64,000 nucleotides of DNA from Terriglobia bacterium (GCA_020072645.1 JAIQGK010000001.1:1-64000), one strand, 5' to 3'; numbered from the stretch's first letter, positions 35,245 to 43,896 are shown. A program made the numbers and translations. The notes: a model not told the origin generated them from the sequence alone.

Positions 35245-36585
35245 TTAGCGCCGCCGATGCTTAAACGTACGCTTGCCCTGAGCGTAGTCGGTTACGGTCT
35301 GGCCGCTGCCGTGCAGTTTGTATTTGTAAGTAAGCAGCCCTTCCAGGCCCACTGGCCCGCGGGCATGAAGCTTGCTGTTGCTGATCCCCAGCTCTGCGCC
35401 CAGGCCAAAGCGGAAGCCATCGGCAAAGCGGGTAGAGGCGTTGTGGAAGACGCTGGCGGCATCCACTTCATCCATGAATAGATCGGCAGCGCGATCGTCA
35501 TGAGTAAGGATGCTTTCTGTGTGGCGCGAGCCGTAATGGTTGATGTGCTCGATGGCCTCGACTATATCGCTTACGATTTTTACAGTGATTTTGAGATCGC
35601 CATACTCGGTGTGCCAGTCTTGCTCTGTGGCAGGAATGATTTGGCTGTTCGGCAACATCTTGATTGTGCGAGAGCAGCCGCGGACTTCGACCCCCGCTGA
35701 TTGCAACGCGCCGACGAGTGCCGGGAGAAATTCCTGGGCGACTGATTGATGGACCAACACTTTTTCCACTGAATTGCAGGCTGCAGGATATTGAACTTTG
35801 GCGTCGACAATGACGTCCTTCGCGATTTTCAAATCGGCGGCGGAATCAACGTAGATGTGGCAGATGCCGCTGCCGTGGCCGAGAACCGGGATTCGGCTGT
35901 GTTTAAAAACGTAATTCACAAACTCCGTCGATCCGCGCGGGACAACCAGATCAATGTCGCGGTCCATTTCCAGGATCCTTGCCACATCAGCACGGTCTGT
36001 AAGAGCACAAATAGCCGCGCACAGCGAAGGGCTGACAGCAGCGAGCGCTTCATGCCAGATGGAAACCAGGACGCGATTGGTCTGCAGCGCTTCAGCGCCG
36101 CCTTTTAGTACCAGACCATTGCCGGTCTTGATGGCAAGCGAGCCGACTTGCGGCACCACGTCCGGGCGCGATTCAAATATGACAGCCACAACGCCAAGAG
36201 CGCAGGAAACTTTTTGCAATGTGAGACCGTCGTCGAGTTCGGTGGTGGCGAGTACCCGGCCCAGAGGGTCTTCCAGTTTGGCGACATCGCGAACCTGCTT
36301 TGCCATGTCCCTGATGCCGGCAGAGGATGTCTTGAGCCGCTTCAGCAGCGCGGCGGAAGCTATGCCTTTGTGAACTTCGCGAGCTTCTTGTTCCAGAGAT
36401 TCGCAGTCTTGCAGATTCGCCTTGAGAATCTCAGCTTCATGTTGTTCCAGAAGATCGGCGGCGACAAGCAGGATCTGGTTGCGCTGATCAGCGGAAAGGC
36501 GAGCCAGTTCGCGCGCAGCCCGGCGCGCGGCCTGCACCTGCGCGGCAATGGATTCCGAATGTTTAGACTCCGCTGCGCTGGACAT
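35245..36585 (-). CDS. proA: Glutamate-5-semialdehyde dehydrogenase
   Basis: 446 residues. It reduces gamma-glutamyl phosphate with NADPH to glutamate semialdehyde, the second step of proline synthesis. Aldehyde-dehydrogenase fold, with catalytic Cys in QYPAACNSVEKVLVH and conserved GVVAVIFESRPDVVPQ and VDAASVFHNASTRFADGFRFGLGAELGIS. Its start overlaps the end of proB by 23 bases, so translation is coupled. The C-terminus (HARGPVGLEGLLTYKYKLHG) is complete. proC is not in the window. Confidence 0.97.
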   Translation of the reverse strand: MSSAAESKHSESIAAQVQAARRAARELARLSADQRNQILLVAADLLEQHEAEILKANLQDCESLEQEAREVHKGIASAALLKRLKTSSAGIRDMAKQVRDVAKLEDPLGRVLATTELDDGLTLQKVSCALGVVAVIFESRPDVVPQVGSLAIKTGNGLVLKGGAEALQTNRVLVSIWHEALAAVSPSLCAAICALTDRADVARILEMDRDIDLVVPRGSTEFVNYVFKHSRIPVLGHGSGICHIYVDSAADLKIAKDVIVDAKVQYPAACNSVEKVLVHQSVAQEFLPALVGALQSAGVEVRGCSRTIKMLPNSQIIPATEQDWHTEYGDLKITVKIVSDIVEAIEHINHYGSRHTESILTHDDRAADLFMDEVDAASVFHNASTRFADGFRFGLGAELGISNSKLHARGPVGLEGLLTYKYKLHGSGQTVTDYAQGKRTFKHRRR

Positions 36586-37720
36586 TTGTTTCCTTGGTTG
36601 AGAGGATCAGAAAATTTTCGCGGCGCACCAGCACGCCGCGCTTGCTTTGTTCAGACGAAAGCAATGTTTGAAGCTGCTGGCTGCCGAGTTCGGCAATCCC
36701 TTTCCCGATGATATTCCCTTCAGAGTCGAGTACGGCGATCACCTGTCCGGCAGATAATTCGCCTTGACACGCAGTAACTCCGGAGATCAATAAACTGGCC
36801 TGCCTGTGCAGAAGGGCTTTTGCCGCATTGGCATTGATGGTGGCTTGCCCACGGACAGTGGTGGCAAACGCCAGCCACCGCCGCTTCCCCGCCATGCGCG
36901 ATCCGGGCAGAAAAAGCGTGCCCACTTCTTCACCTTGAAATACTCGTTCGAGAATGCCGGGAGTTTTTCCGTTGGCGATTACCACCATCCCTCCGGACTG
37001 CATGGCGATTTCAGCGGCGTCCAGTTTGGCGGTCATGCCCCCGCGTCCGGTGGTTGATGTGCCGCGAGCGGAGTCGCGAATTGCGGCGGTAACTTCAGTG
37101 ACCATGGTTACAACTGTGGCATTCGCCAGATCCCCGTTTGGGCTGTAAAGCAGTCCATCAACGTTGGAAAGCAGGACCAGAGCGTCAGCATCGAGTTTGC
37201 TGAGGACGAGAGCGGCGAGGCGGTCATTATCGCGAAAGACCGGCGCCTGCTCGGTGTAAATATTGGTGACGGTATCGTTCTCATTCACGATTGGCACCGC
37301 GCCGAGCTTCAGCAGACGCTCAAAAGTCTGGCGCAGGATGCTGTAGCGCTTGAGATCGCTGAAGTCATCTTCTGTTACCAGCACCTGCGCGACTTTCACG
37401 CCGTGCGGACGAAAGGATTCAGCGTAAGCCTGCATAAGCCTGCACTGGCCCACGGCGGCGCAAGCGCGGGTGACGCTGGCATCTTTGAGCCGACTGCGAT
37501 GGATTCCCAACTCCGCCGCGCCCAGTGTTACAGCGCCGGAACTGACCAGCACTACCTGGCGGCCTTCTTTGGCTAGCCGGGCGATGCTGTTGGCAAGTGC
37601 GGCGATTTGCAGCGGATCAAATTCGTTCGTGCTGTTGCACACCACGCCGGTGCCGACTTTGATTACAAGGCGGCGGGCATTCACCAGCAGTGCGCGGTGA
37701 TTGATCGATCCGTCGTTCAT
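36563..37720 (-). CDS. proB: Glutamate 5-kinase with PUA domain
   Basis: 385 residues from ATG 37720. It phosphorylates glutamate, the first and feedback-controlled step of proline synthesis. The amino-acid kinase domain opens RRLVIKVGTGVVCN and contains VVLVSSGAVTLGAAELG, VNENDTVTN and GRGGMTAKLDAAEIAMQSGG. A PUA domain follows from about residue 290. The frame is open upstream to 37879, but those residues resemble no ProB and follow the terminator hairpin of the leader. A candidate leader-peptide attenuator precedes the gene. Confidence 0.96.
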   Translation of the reverse strand: MNDGSINHRALLVNARRLVIKVGTGVVCNSTNEFDPLQIAALANSIARLAKEGRQVVLVSSGAVTLGAAELGIHRSRLKDASVTRACAAVGQCRLMQAYAESFRPHGVKVAQVLVTEDDFSDLKRYSILRQTFERLLKLGAVPIVNENDTVTNIYTEQAPVFRDNDRLAALVLSKLDADALVLLSNVDGLLYSPNGDLANATVVTMVTEVTAAIRDSARGTSTTGRGGMTAKLDAAEIAMQSGGMVVIANGKTPGILERVFQGEEVGTLFLPGSRMAGKRRWLAFATTVRGQATINANAAKALLHRQASLLISGVTACQGELSAGQVIAVLDSEGNIIGKGIAELGSQQLQTLLSSEQSKRGVLVRRENFLILSTKETNVQRSGV

Positions 37721-37867
37721 TTTTGTCGCTTTGCTCCAAACCGCCGGGGAGTCTCGCTTATCCTCTGCATCTTCATTCCTCACTGAATCACGCCGCTCGG
37801 CGTGGGTTGCCCCGCGGCTTGGTGCTTGTCGCTGTGTCCCCGAACGACCGGGCGAATCTCTCTTAAC

Positions 37868-37896
37868 AAAAAAACCCACTGCTTGTTGGCAGCGGG
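37868..37896 (-). terminator. Leader terminator upstream of proB (attenuator)
   Basis: On the minus strand CCCGCTGC (37896-37889) and GCAGTGGG (37882-37875) form an 8-bp stem with loop CAACAA, followed by seven U residues. It lies 147 bases before the proB ATG and downstream of the predicted promoter at 38019-38047, so it would end transcription before proB unless the stem is prevented. Confidence 0.8.
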
Positions 37897-37949
37897 GAGG
37901 CGTTGTTTGATTGCTTAAAAACTTTCTTAACTCATAGCCCCCAGCCGCC
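37888..37949 (-). promoter_or_regulatory. Antiterminator pairing of the proBA leader
   Basis: GGCGGCTGGGGGC (37949-37937), at the 3' end of the leader ORF, can pair at 11 of 13 positions with GCCTCCCCGCTGCC (37901-37888), which includes the 5' arm of the terminator. The two structures exclude each other. A small GTGCC/GGCAC hairpin (37968-37953) covers the Pro/Cys codons just before. Confidence 0.6.
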
Positions 37950-38009
37950 TGTGTGCCTACGCGGGCACGGTGGACAACAACACGGCATGGGAGAGCCAGA
38001 GGAGGCCAT
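37932..38009 (-). CDS. Cys/Pro-rich leader peptide upstream of proBA
   Basis: A 25-codon frame with SPMPCCCPPCP in the middle: five Pro and four Cys codons within eleven, including three consecutive TGT. The predicted transcript begins three bases before this ATG (or at an in-frame GTG at 38012), so translation would be leaderless or nearly so; no Shine-Dalgarno is visible. The stop lies just past the antiterminator segment and 36 bases before the terminator stem. Ribosome stalling at the Pro or Cys codons would leave the antiterminator free; fast passage would cover it and favour termination. The downstream proline genes make Pro the expected signal, but the Cys run leaves cysteine sensing open. 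Confidence 0.55.
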   Translation of the reverse strand: MASSGSPMPCCCPPCPRRHTGGWGL

Positions 38010-38018
38010 CACGAGCGA

Positions 38019-38047
38019 ACTATAACCCGCAAAGATGCGCATGGCAA
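38019..38047 (-). promoter_or_regulatory. Sigma70-type promoter of proBA
   Basis: TTGCCA (38047-38042) and TATAGT (38024-38019) with a 17-base spacer on the minus strand, each one or two bases from consensus. The predicted start at 38012 falls right before the leader-peptide ATG at 38009. Confidence 0.7.
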
Positions 38048-38145
38048 GCTGATTAGGAAGATTAATGTAGAGAAATCTGCACCCTTTTTCCGCTTTTGAA
38101 ATCGAAAATTAACTAGAATTACACTAAGGTCATCGGAGCAATTCT

Positions 38146-38376
38146 ATGGCACTCGATTGGTCACAATGTCCGGCGGTGGAAAGTGTCCCCGGTAAGGTAA
38201 GTGGGGCATGGGTTTTTCGCGGCACACGCATGCCGGTGGCGACGGTCTTTGAGAACCTTGAAGCCTGTGCCTCGATTGACGAAATCATGGAATGGTTTGA
38301 TTTGACCCGGGAACAGATCACCGACGCCTTGAATTTTGCCGCACGGAGCCTTGAGGTTTCAGGTTCTTCCCGCTGA
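38146..38376 (+). CDS. DUF433-domain antitoxin-like protein
   Basis: 76 residues. The DUF433 pattern is clear: GKVSGAWVFRGTRMPVATVFENLEACASIDEIMEWF then LTREQITDALNFAAR. DUF433 proteins have a helix-turn-helix-like fold and are usually the antitoxin partner of a PIN-like protein. GGAG lies eight bases before the ATG. Its TGA shares one base with the ATG of the DUF5615 gene (TGATG), showing coupled translation. It is divergent from proB. Confidence 0.9.
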   Translation: MALDWSQCPAVESVPGKVSGAWVFRGTRMPVATVFENLEACASIDEIMEWFDLTREQITDALNFAARSLEVSGSSR

Positions 38377-38696
38377 TGCTCCTCCTCTTTGATCATGGGA
38401 CACCCGCTCCGTTAGCATCCTTTCTCACACAGCACACGGTCAGAAAAACGAAAGACCTGGGAAGGGATACTCATGGTGAGCTCTTAAAGGTAGCCGAGGA
38501 AGCCGGATTTGAGCTGCTGCTTACAACAGATAAAAACATTCGTCATCAACAAAATCTTACTGGACGCAAGATTGCGATTTTGGTGTTGGCCAATCCTCGA
38601 TGGCCTGTGGTGCGTCGTTATGTTCAGCGTGTTGTAAGCGCCGTGAACGCCGTCAGAGCGGGAACCTACACGGAAGTTGAGATACCGGGAAAATAG
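38376..38696 (+). CDS. DUF5615 PIN-like toxin candidate
   Basis: 106 residues with the DUF5615 PIN-like fold: LLLFDHGTPAPLASFL at the start supplies the first acidic residue, DLGRDTHGELLKVAEEAG and FELLLTTDKNIRHQQNL the later ones, and IAILVLANPRWPVVRRYV the last strand. In canonical members the opening is D-E/N-x-L; here it is DHGTPAP, a common variant. A ribonuclease activity balanced by the DUF433 partner is expected from the family, not shown here. Confidence 0.88.
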   Translation: MLLLFDHGTPAPLASFLTQHTVRKTKDLGRDTHGELLKVAEEAGFELLLTTDKNIRHQQNLTGRKIAILVLANPRWPVVRRYVQRVVSAVNAVRAGTYTEVEIPGK

Positions 38697-38928
38697 CAGA
38701 ATTTCTTTCTCAATAGACTGCTATTCATCTGAAACCCCCCTTGTTTCGAAACAGAGCTTCTAGCTTCCCCAACCGTAAAGTTCCGTTAACCCTCCGTGCC
38801 AATTCATTAGCCTTGCGAATTAACCATCCTGACAATTATTAACCCCTGCCTTACCCAGTGTTTACGCCGAGGCGCGCGGATTCGGGTCTAATCCTACAGA
38901 GGCTGGGAACGCGGCCTGGGGGTTGGAA

Positions 38929-40263
38929 ATGAAATTCTTAAAAAGTAAATGGACGATCATTGGCGTGCTTCTGGCGGCCATTGGGCTGCTGACGGCTTTT
39001 AAGTATGAGAGCAAGAATACGCCGCAATATTTCACTGAGAAGGTGCAAAAGGGCGACATACAGAACGTTGTCCAGGCCACGGGCACCATTAACGCGGTGA
39101 CCACGGTGCAGGTGGGTTCCCAGGTGTCTGGAACCATCCAGACGCTGGCAGCGGATTTCAACTCGCACGTGAAGAAGAACCAGGTGATCGCGCAGATTGA
39201 TCCGTCACTGTTTCAGGGAGCGCTGTTGCAGGCGAAGGCTGACCTGGCTGACGCGCAAGCGAACCTGATTGCGGCCAAGGCGAACCTGGACAAGGCGCAA
39301 GCGACGGCGGCGCAGGCGAAGCTGGATTTCAATCGCTATACCTCGCTGGCGCAGGAAGGCGTGGTGCCGACGCAGCAACTGGATACGGCGCGCGCAGCTT
39401 CACAGAGCGCGGATGCCGCAGTCGGCGCGGCCAAGGCGCAGGTAACGCAGGCAGCAGCGCAGGCGCAGCAGAAATCCGCCGCTGTGACGGTAGCGCAGAC
39501 CAATCTTGATCACTCCACCATACGCTCTCCTATTGACGGCACGGTGATTGCTCGCAGCGTTGATGTGGGCCAGACGGTGGCTGCTTCATTGCAGGCGCCT
39601 ACGCTGTTCACCATCGCGCAGGACCTGACCAAGATGCAGGTTTACGTGAGCACCGATGAGAGCGATGTGGGCACGATCCACGCCGGACAGGAAGTGAATT
39701 TTAAGGTGGATGCGTTTCCCAAAGATACGTTTAAAGGAAAAGTTTCCGCGGTGCGGCTGAACGCCACGACAGTGCAGAACGTAGTGACCTATACGACAAT
39801 CGTGGATTTTGATAACCCGGAGATGAAGCTGTTCCCCGGCATGACGGCCTATGTCACGGTCCCGGTGGCTACGGCGGCTGACGTGGTGAAGGTCCCGAAC
39901 GGAGCGCTGCGTTTTACTCCGGACTTAACGGCAGATCAGATCAGCGCTTTGTACCAGAAGGCTGGCATTGCTGCGAGCGGCGCTGGACGCAAAGGCGGCA
40001 AGGGATCGCAGCAGGCGTCTGGACAGCAGACGAGTACCGCGATCGTTTGGAAGCTGAATGCGGACAAGTCCGTTGAGCCAGTGCAGATCAAGCTGGGCAT
40101 CACCGACCACACCACGACGGAAGTAGCACAGGTGATGAAGGGATCATTGAATCCCCAAGACCAGGTAGTTACGGGTTCAGCGGCGGCCAACAAGACTGCT
40201 GCTGCGACTTCGGCGGCGCCGGGAATGGGCGCGGCGCGTGGCGGCGGAAGAGGCGGCCGGTAA
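38929..40263 (+). CDS. MacA/HlyD-type periplasmic adaptor of an efflux system
   Basis: 444 residues. One N-terminal membrane anchor (about 7-23) is followed by the biotinyl-lipoyl-like half-motif (VQVGSQVSGTIQTLAADFNSHVKKNQVIAQID), a long Ala/Gln-rich coiled-coil hairpin (about 98-185), the second lipoyl half (HSTIRSPIDGTVIARSVDVGQTV) and beta-barrel domains. The C-terminus ends in a Gly/Arg-rich tail. It joins an inner-membrane MacB to an outer-membrane channel. ATG 38929 is preferred over TTG 38923. No TolC gene is present nearby. Confidence 0.92.
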   Translation: MKFLKSKWTIIGVLLAAIGLLTAFKYESKNTPQYFTEKVQKGDIQNVVQATGTINAVTTVQVGSQVSGTIQTLAADFNSHVKKNQVIAQIDPSLFQGALLQAKADLADAQANLIAAKANLDKAQATAAQAKLDFNRYTSLAQEGVVPTQQLDTARAASQSADAAVGAAKAQVTQAAAQAQQKSAAVTVAQTNLDHSTIRSPIDGTVIARSVDVGQTVAASLQAPTLFTIAQDLTKMQVYVSTDESDVGTIHAGQEVNFKVDAFPKDTFKGKVSAVRLNATTVQNVVTYTTIVDFDNPEMKLFPGMTAYVTVPVATAADVVKVPNGALRFTPDLTADQISALYQKAGIAASGAGRKGGKGSQQASGQQTSTAIVWKLNADKSVEPVQIKLGITDHTTTEVAQVMKGSLNPQDQVVTGSAAANKTAAATSAAPGMGAARGGGRGGR

Positions 40264-40267
40264 ACCT

Positions 40268-40343
40268 ACCACCGAGGCACGGAGACACGGAGAAAACGAT
40301 TTACCGCAAAGGTCGGCTAAGGACGCAAAGGAAGAGAACGACC
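40268..40343. repeat. Dispersed word repeats between macA- and macB-like genes
   Basis: CACCGAGGCACGGAGACACG-type word at 40270-40295, then CCGCAAAGGTCGGCTAAGGA and GACGCAAAGGAAG words. Same family as the carA-carB spacer. Confidence 0.75.
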
Positions 40344-40387
40344 TTTGCGAGTAGATCTGGCAAGAGAGAGTAATAGGAGAGGGCTTT

Positions 40388-41191
40388 ATGGCAACGCTGG
40401 CAGAAGTCGAATTGAAAAATGAAGTAATGAAGCAGGAACATCCAGTCACGGGCAATCCGGTAATCCAGGTGCAGGACGTGCACAAGTTTTACGACCTGGG
40501 CGAGACCAAGGTGCATGCGCTGCGCGGCGTGGACATGACGATTGAGCCGGGAGAGTTTGTGGCGATCATGGGATCGAGCGGCAGCGGCAAATCGACGTTC
40601 ATGAATATGTTGGGATGTCTGGACAAGCCAAGTAGCGGCAACTATGTGCTGGAAGGAACGAACGTTTCCAGCCTGGACAAGAAGCAGCTGGCGGCGATCC
40701 GGAACCGGAAGCTGGGATTCGTGTTTCAGGGGTTCAATCTGCTCTCACGTACTACGGCGCTGGAAAACGTTGAGCTGCCCACACTGTATGCGCAGATGGC
40801 GAAAGAGCAACGCCAGGCGCGAGCGAAAGAAGTGCTGGAACTGGTTGGCTTGGGCGAGAGGATGGACCATTTCCCATCGCAGCTTTCCGGCGGACAGCAG
40901 CAGCGCGTGGCCATTGCACGGGCTCTGGTAAACAAACCGGCGATCCTGCTGGCCGATGAGCCCACGGGAAACCTGGACAGCAGAACGTCCGTGGAGATCA
41001 TGCAGATCTTTCAGGACCTGAATGACAGTGGGCTCACGATTGTGCTGGTGACGCACGAGCCGGATATCGCGCAGTTTGCGAAGCGGACAGTGGTGTTCCG
41101 CGACGGCAAGATACGGCATGACGATCCGGTACGCAATCGGCCGCGCGCGGCAGAGGTGCTGAAGAGCTTGCCGACGGTGGACGAGGATTAG
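40388..41191 (+). CDS. MacB-type ABC transporter ATPase
   Basis: 267 residues, LolD/MacB group: Walker [17 protein letters not shown]-loop [21 protein letters not shown], signature [15 protein letters not shown], Walker [13 protein letters not shown] and switch His VTHEPDIA. It energises the permease encoded downstream. In E. coli MacB the ATPase and permease are fused; here they are separate. The spacers on both sides hold repeat words, but all three genes run the same way. Confidence 0.95.
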   Translation: MATLAEVELKNEVMKQEHPVTGNPVIQVQDVHKFYDLGETKVHALRGVDMTIEPGEFVAIMGSSGSGKSTFMNMLGCLDKPSSGNYVLEGTNVSSLDKKQLAAIRNRKLGFVFQGFNLLSRTTALENVELPTLYAQMAKEQRQARAKEVLELVGLGERMDHFPSQLSGGQQQRVAIARALVNKPAILLADEPTGNLDSRTSVEIMQIFQDLNDSGLTIVLVTHEPDIAQFAKRTVVFRDGKIRHDDPVRNRPRAAEVLKSLPTVDED

Positions 41192-41325
41192 AAGATCGGG
41201 TGATCGCGCGTGATCCGGTGATCGGAAAATCAAAACCTACCACGGAGGCACGGAGACACGGAGAAAAGCAAGATCGGGAAAAACAATTAACCACAAAGGA
41301 CACTGAGGAACACAGAGGAGATTAG
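41192..41325. repeat. Dispersed word repeats between macB ATPase and permease genes
   Basis: GATCGnGTGATCnnGCGTGATC words (41192-41230), CCACGGAGGCACGGAGACAC (41239-41258) and CCACAAAGGACACTGAGGAA (about 41290-41309). Three word families stand side by side in one spacer. Confidence 0.75.
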
Positions 41326-41398
41326 GTCAAAGAGAAACGACAGATCACGGCGATGGCGGCGATGACATGCGATCTCGGCGATACAAACGGGGGGTTAT

Positions 41399-42616
41399 AT
41401 GGATTTCATAGCGATTTTAAAAATAGCGGTTCGAGCGTTGACGAGGAACAAGATGCGTTCGCTGCTCACGATGCTGGGAATTGTGATCGGCGTGGGAGCT
41501 GTGATCGCCACGGTGGGACTGGGGCAGGGCGCGCAACAACAGGTGCAGAACCAGATTGCGTCGATGGGAACGGACCTGCTGTATATCAGTTCCGGCAGCG
41601 TGAACAAAGGCGGCATACGGCTGGGCGGCGGCGCGACGAAGACGCTCGTCTATGACGACATGAAGGCGATTCAGCAGCAGGTCCCGACGATCGCGCAGGT
41701 TGCGCCGGGCGCAGGCGCGAGCGCGCTGGTAGTCGCAGACAATCAGAACTGGAGCACGCGGATTACTGGGACGGAGCCGCAATATTTTGATATCCGCAAT
41801 TGGGACTTTGCCAAGGGCGCGAATTTTACGCAGGATGACGTGACGCGCGCGAGCAACGTGGTTGTGCTGGGCGCGACGGTGCAACAGAATCTGTTTGGGA
41901 ACAGCGATCCCACGGGCCAGACGGTCCGCATTGGCAATCTGCCATTTCAGGTGGTCGGCGTATTGCAGGCCAAAGGGCAGTCCGGCATGGGACAGGACCA
42001 GGATGACGGAGTGTTTGTGCCCATCACTACGCTGCAAAAGAAGATTACCGGGCAGGACTGGCTGCAATACATCATGGCTTCCGCCACGTCGCAGCAAGCC
42101 AGTTATGCGGCGCAAGGGCAGATCACGTCATTGCTGCGCGACCGCCATCGCATACGGTTTGGGCAGGATGATGATTTCAGCGTGCGCAACCTGGCAGACG
42201 TAGCGCAGTTGGCGGACGAGTCTTCAAAGGTCATGACGCTGTTGTTGGCGTCGATTGCCGGCGTGTCGCTGATTGTCGGCGGAATTGGGATCATGAACAT
42301 CATGCTGGTTTCAGTGACGGAACGTACGCGGGAAATCGGCATTCGCATTGCGATTGGCGCAACCGAATCTGATGTGCTGCGGCAGTTCCTGAGCGAGTCA
42401 GTGGTGCTGAGCATGGCCGGAGGAATTCTTGGCATCTTGTTTGGCGTGGCTTCATCCATGACCATCACCAGGGTCCTGGGCTGGAGCATATTGATTTCGC
42501 CCGTGGCGGTGGGAGCGGCGGTGGTGTTCTCAACGGCAGTGGGAATCTTCTTTGGGTTTTATCCGGCGCGGAAAGCGGCGATGCTGGATCCAATAGAAGC
42601 TTTACGGTTTGAGTAG
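41399..42616 (+). CDS. MacB-type ABC permease
   Basis: 405 residues. N-terminal helix after the amphipathic RALTRNKMRSLLTMLGIVIGVGAVIA, a large periplasmic MacB_PCD domain (about 45-245), then three FtsX-type helices, including LLLASIAGVSLIVGGIGIMNIMLVSVTERTREIGIRIAIGA and a final segment ending FFGFYPARKAAMLDPIEALRFE. This ending is the hallmark of MacB permeases. With the adaptor and ATPase it should form a tripartite exporter of a drug, peptide or siderophore. Confidence 0.95.
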   Translation: MDFIAILKIAVRALTRNKMRSLLTMLGIVIGVGAVIATVGLGQGAQQQVQNQIASMGTDLLYISSGSVNKGGIRLGGGATKTLVYDDMKAIQQQVPTIAQVAPGAGASALVVADNQNWSTRITGTEPQYFDIRNWDFAKGANFTQDDVTRASNVVVLGATVQQNLFGNSDPTGQTVRIGNLPFQVVGVLQAKGQSGMGQDQDDGVFVPITTLQKKITGQDWLQYIMASATSQQASYAAQGQITSLLRDRHRIRFGQDDDFSVRNLADVAQLADESSKVMTLLLASIAGVSLIVGGIGIMNIMLVSVTERTREIGIRIAIGATESDVLRQFLSESVVLSMAGGILGILFGVASSMTITRVLGWSILISPVAVGAAVVFSTAVGIFFGFYPARKAAMLDPIEALRFE

Positions 42617-42643
42617 GACGACCCCCCTTACTCAATAACGAGG

Positions 42644-42677
42644 TGGCCCGAGCTTGCTGAAAGCCCGGGCCATTTTG
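42644..42677 (+). terminator. Terminator of the efflux operon
   Basis: TGGCCCG (42644-42650) pairs with CGGGCCA (42666-42672) followed by TTTTG. Situated 28 bases after the permease stop. Confidence 0.75.
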
Positions 42678-42745
42678 TTCGCCTCATCTTTAAACGCCGC
42701 GCAGGCCCGCGGGACTCTTGCCAACGCGGCAGATGGCCCTGCGCT

Positions 42746-43000
42746 TTAGCAGACTTTGTTCATATCGGTCTCAATGCGGATGACTGGAGGCAGATCGAGC
42801 TTCTGGGCAAGACTGGTCAACACAGATTCCAACTCGCGCATGGTCTCAAGATCCAGGTCAGCGGGCGCGGTAGCGGCTTCAATGGCGGCCGCCGGATCTT
42901 CCACCAGCAAGCAGGCATTTGCCGGGGATTTGCTGATCCACAGGGCCAGCTGGTCACCGCACTGCCTGAGCGCTTGTAACAGCTGTTCGGATTCACTCAT
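42746..43000 (-). CDS. Small hypothetical protein
   Basis: 84 residues if started at ATG 43000 (MSESEQLLQALRQCGDQLAL). The protein is acidic and helical, with a middle stretch rich in Ala and Asp. No domain is recognised. The longer frame to 43123 has residues unlike a natural N-terminus. No strong ribosome-binding site is seen. It could be an anti-sigma or regulatory fragment, but nothing supports a specific role. Confidence 0.5.
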   Translation of the reverse strand: MSESEQLLQALRQCGDQLALWISKSPANACLLVEDPAAAIEAATAPADLDLETMRELESVLTSLAQKLDLPPVIRIETDMNKVC

Positions 43001-43268
43001 CGGGGGAAAATGTGCCAAGGCGCACCTCTCAAACGCTTTTGGATGCTTAGACCCGGGCAACTGTCCCGCCAGAACAAAAATATTTTGCGCTCCGGCAGGA
43101 GTTGTCCGACTTACAAAACCCAACAGTTCGTTACATGGGCTTAGAGAATCGTTACAGGGCTTTCAAAACACCCGCGGGCAATCAGTGTTTGTATGGACAG
43201 GACGAAAAAGCTAAGACCTGAACCAAGCGGGAAGACGTCGGGCCTGGCGAAAAATCGGAGGAGATACT

Positions 43269-43610
43269 ATGAATCGTTTAAGAATGATGTTAGTTGGGGC
43301 GGCACTGATAACCGGCGGTTCGGCTTTGGCATCGGCACAGGTAGTTCAACAGGATGTGGCATTCCGCGACCATGATAGGGATCGAGATCGCGACCGAGAC
43401 AGGGACAGGGATCGAGATCGCGGATACAACAACTACCGGGTCTATCGCGACCACGATGGGGACCGCGACGACCGCCGGGTCTATCGCGATCGAGATGACC
43501 GCAGATATGTGGACCGGGACTGGCGATATGATCGCCGCTATGACGGCTACAATCGGCGCTGGGACGGACGTCGCTGGCTTTATTGGAACGGGTACGGATG
43601 GGTTTACTAA
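43269..43610 (+). CDS. Secreted Asp-Arg repeat protein
   Basis: 113 residues. Signal peptide (about 1-23, ASA-QV), then a DRDRDRDRD tract (residues 33-50) and further D/R/Y-rich segments ending WDGRRWLYWNGYGWVY. The DNA shows tandem GATCGCGAC-type units in the tract, so the length may vary between strains. The tail with repeated Trp/Tyr resembles small exported YXWV-type proteins. It has GGAGGAGATACT ahead of the ATG. Function unknown; the regular charge alternation suggests a polyampholyte. A strong terminator follows. Confidence 0.7.
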   Translation: MNRLRMMLVGAALITGGSALASAQVVQQDVAFRDHDRDRDRDRDRDRDRDRGYNNYRVYRDHDGDRDDRRVYRDRDDRRYVDRDWRYDRRYDGYNRRWDGRRWLYWNGYGWVY

Positions 43611-43639
43611 AAATTGACGTTAGCTCTTTCTGAGAGCCC

Positions 43640-43676
43640 AAAGGCGGGACGCGCAGCACAGGCGTTCCGCCTTTTT
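43640..43676 (+). terminator. Rho-independent terminator
   Basis: AAAGGCGGGACG (43640-43651) pairs with CGTTCCGCCTTT (43663-43674) with a T-run to 43675. Confidence 0.88.
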
Positions 43677-43896
43677 GTGCGCAATTTGAAAACCGGTAAA
43701 TATTTCAATCCGGCTTCTTCTTGGAACTTGGGTTCCATTTCTTTGCAAGTGTATTTTTTCCCTGCCTCTTTCCTGATGCTCTATGTCTCTCAAACCTGAG
43801 CTGCTGTCTGGGAACATGAATTGCAAGCATTGCACTCCGGCGTGTCAGCGCTTCCTGGCAAAGCCTGCACGACCTATCTGCAAGGAGAACCATTTC

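Noticed and set aside
37721-37879. 53-residue N-terminal extension of ProB
   Set aside because: It lies directly after the leader terminator, resembles no ProB sequence and has a strongly charged, repetitive composition; ATG 37720 fits the family.
38780-38850. Three TTAACC words upstream of the macA-like gene as an operator array
   Set aside because: Spacings (34 and 19 bases) do not match a helical repeat and no regulator is suggested; kept only as a curiosity.
43370-43425. GATCGCGAC tandem DNA repeats as a regulatory or CRISPR array
   Set aside because: They lie inside an intact secreted-protein gene and encode its Asp-Arg tract.
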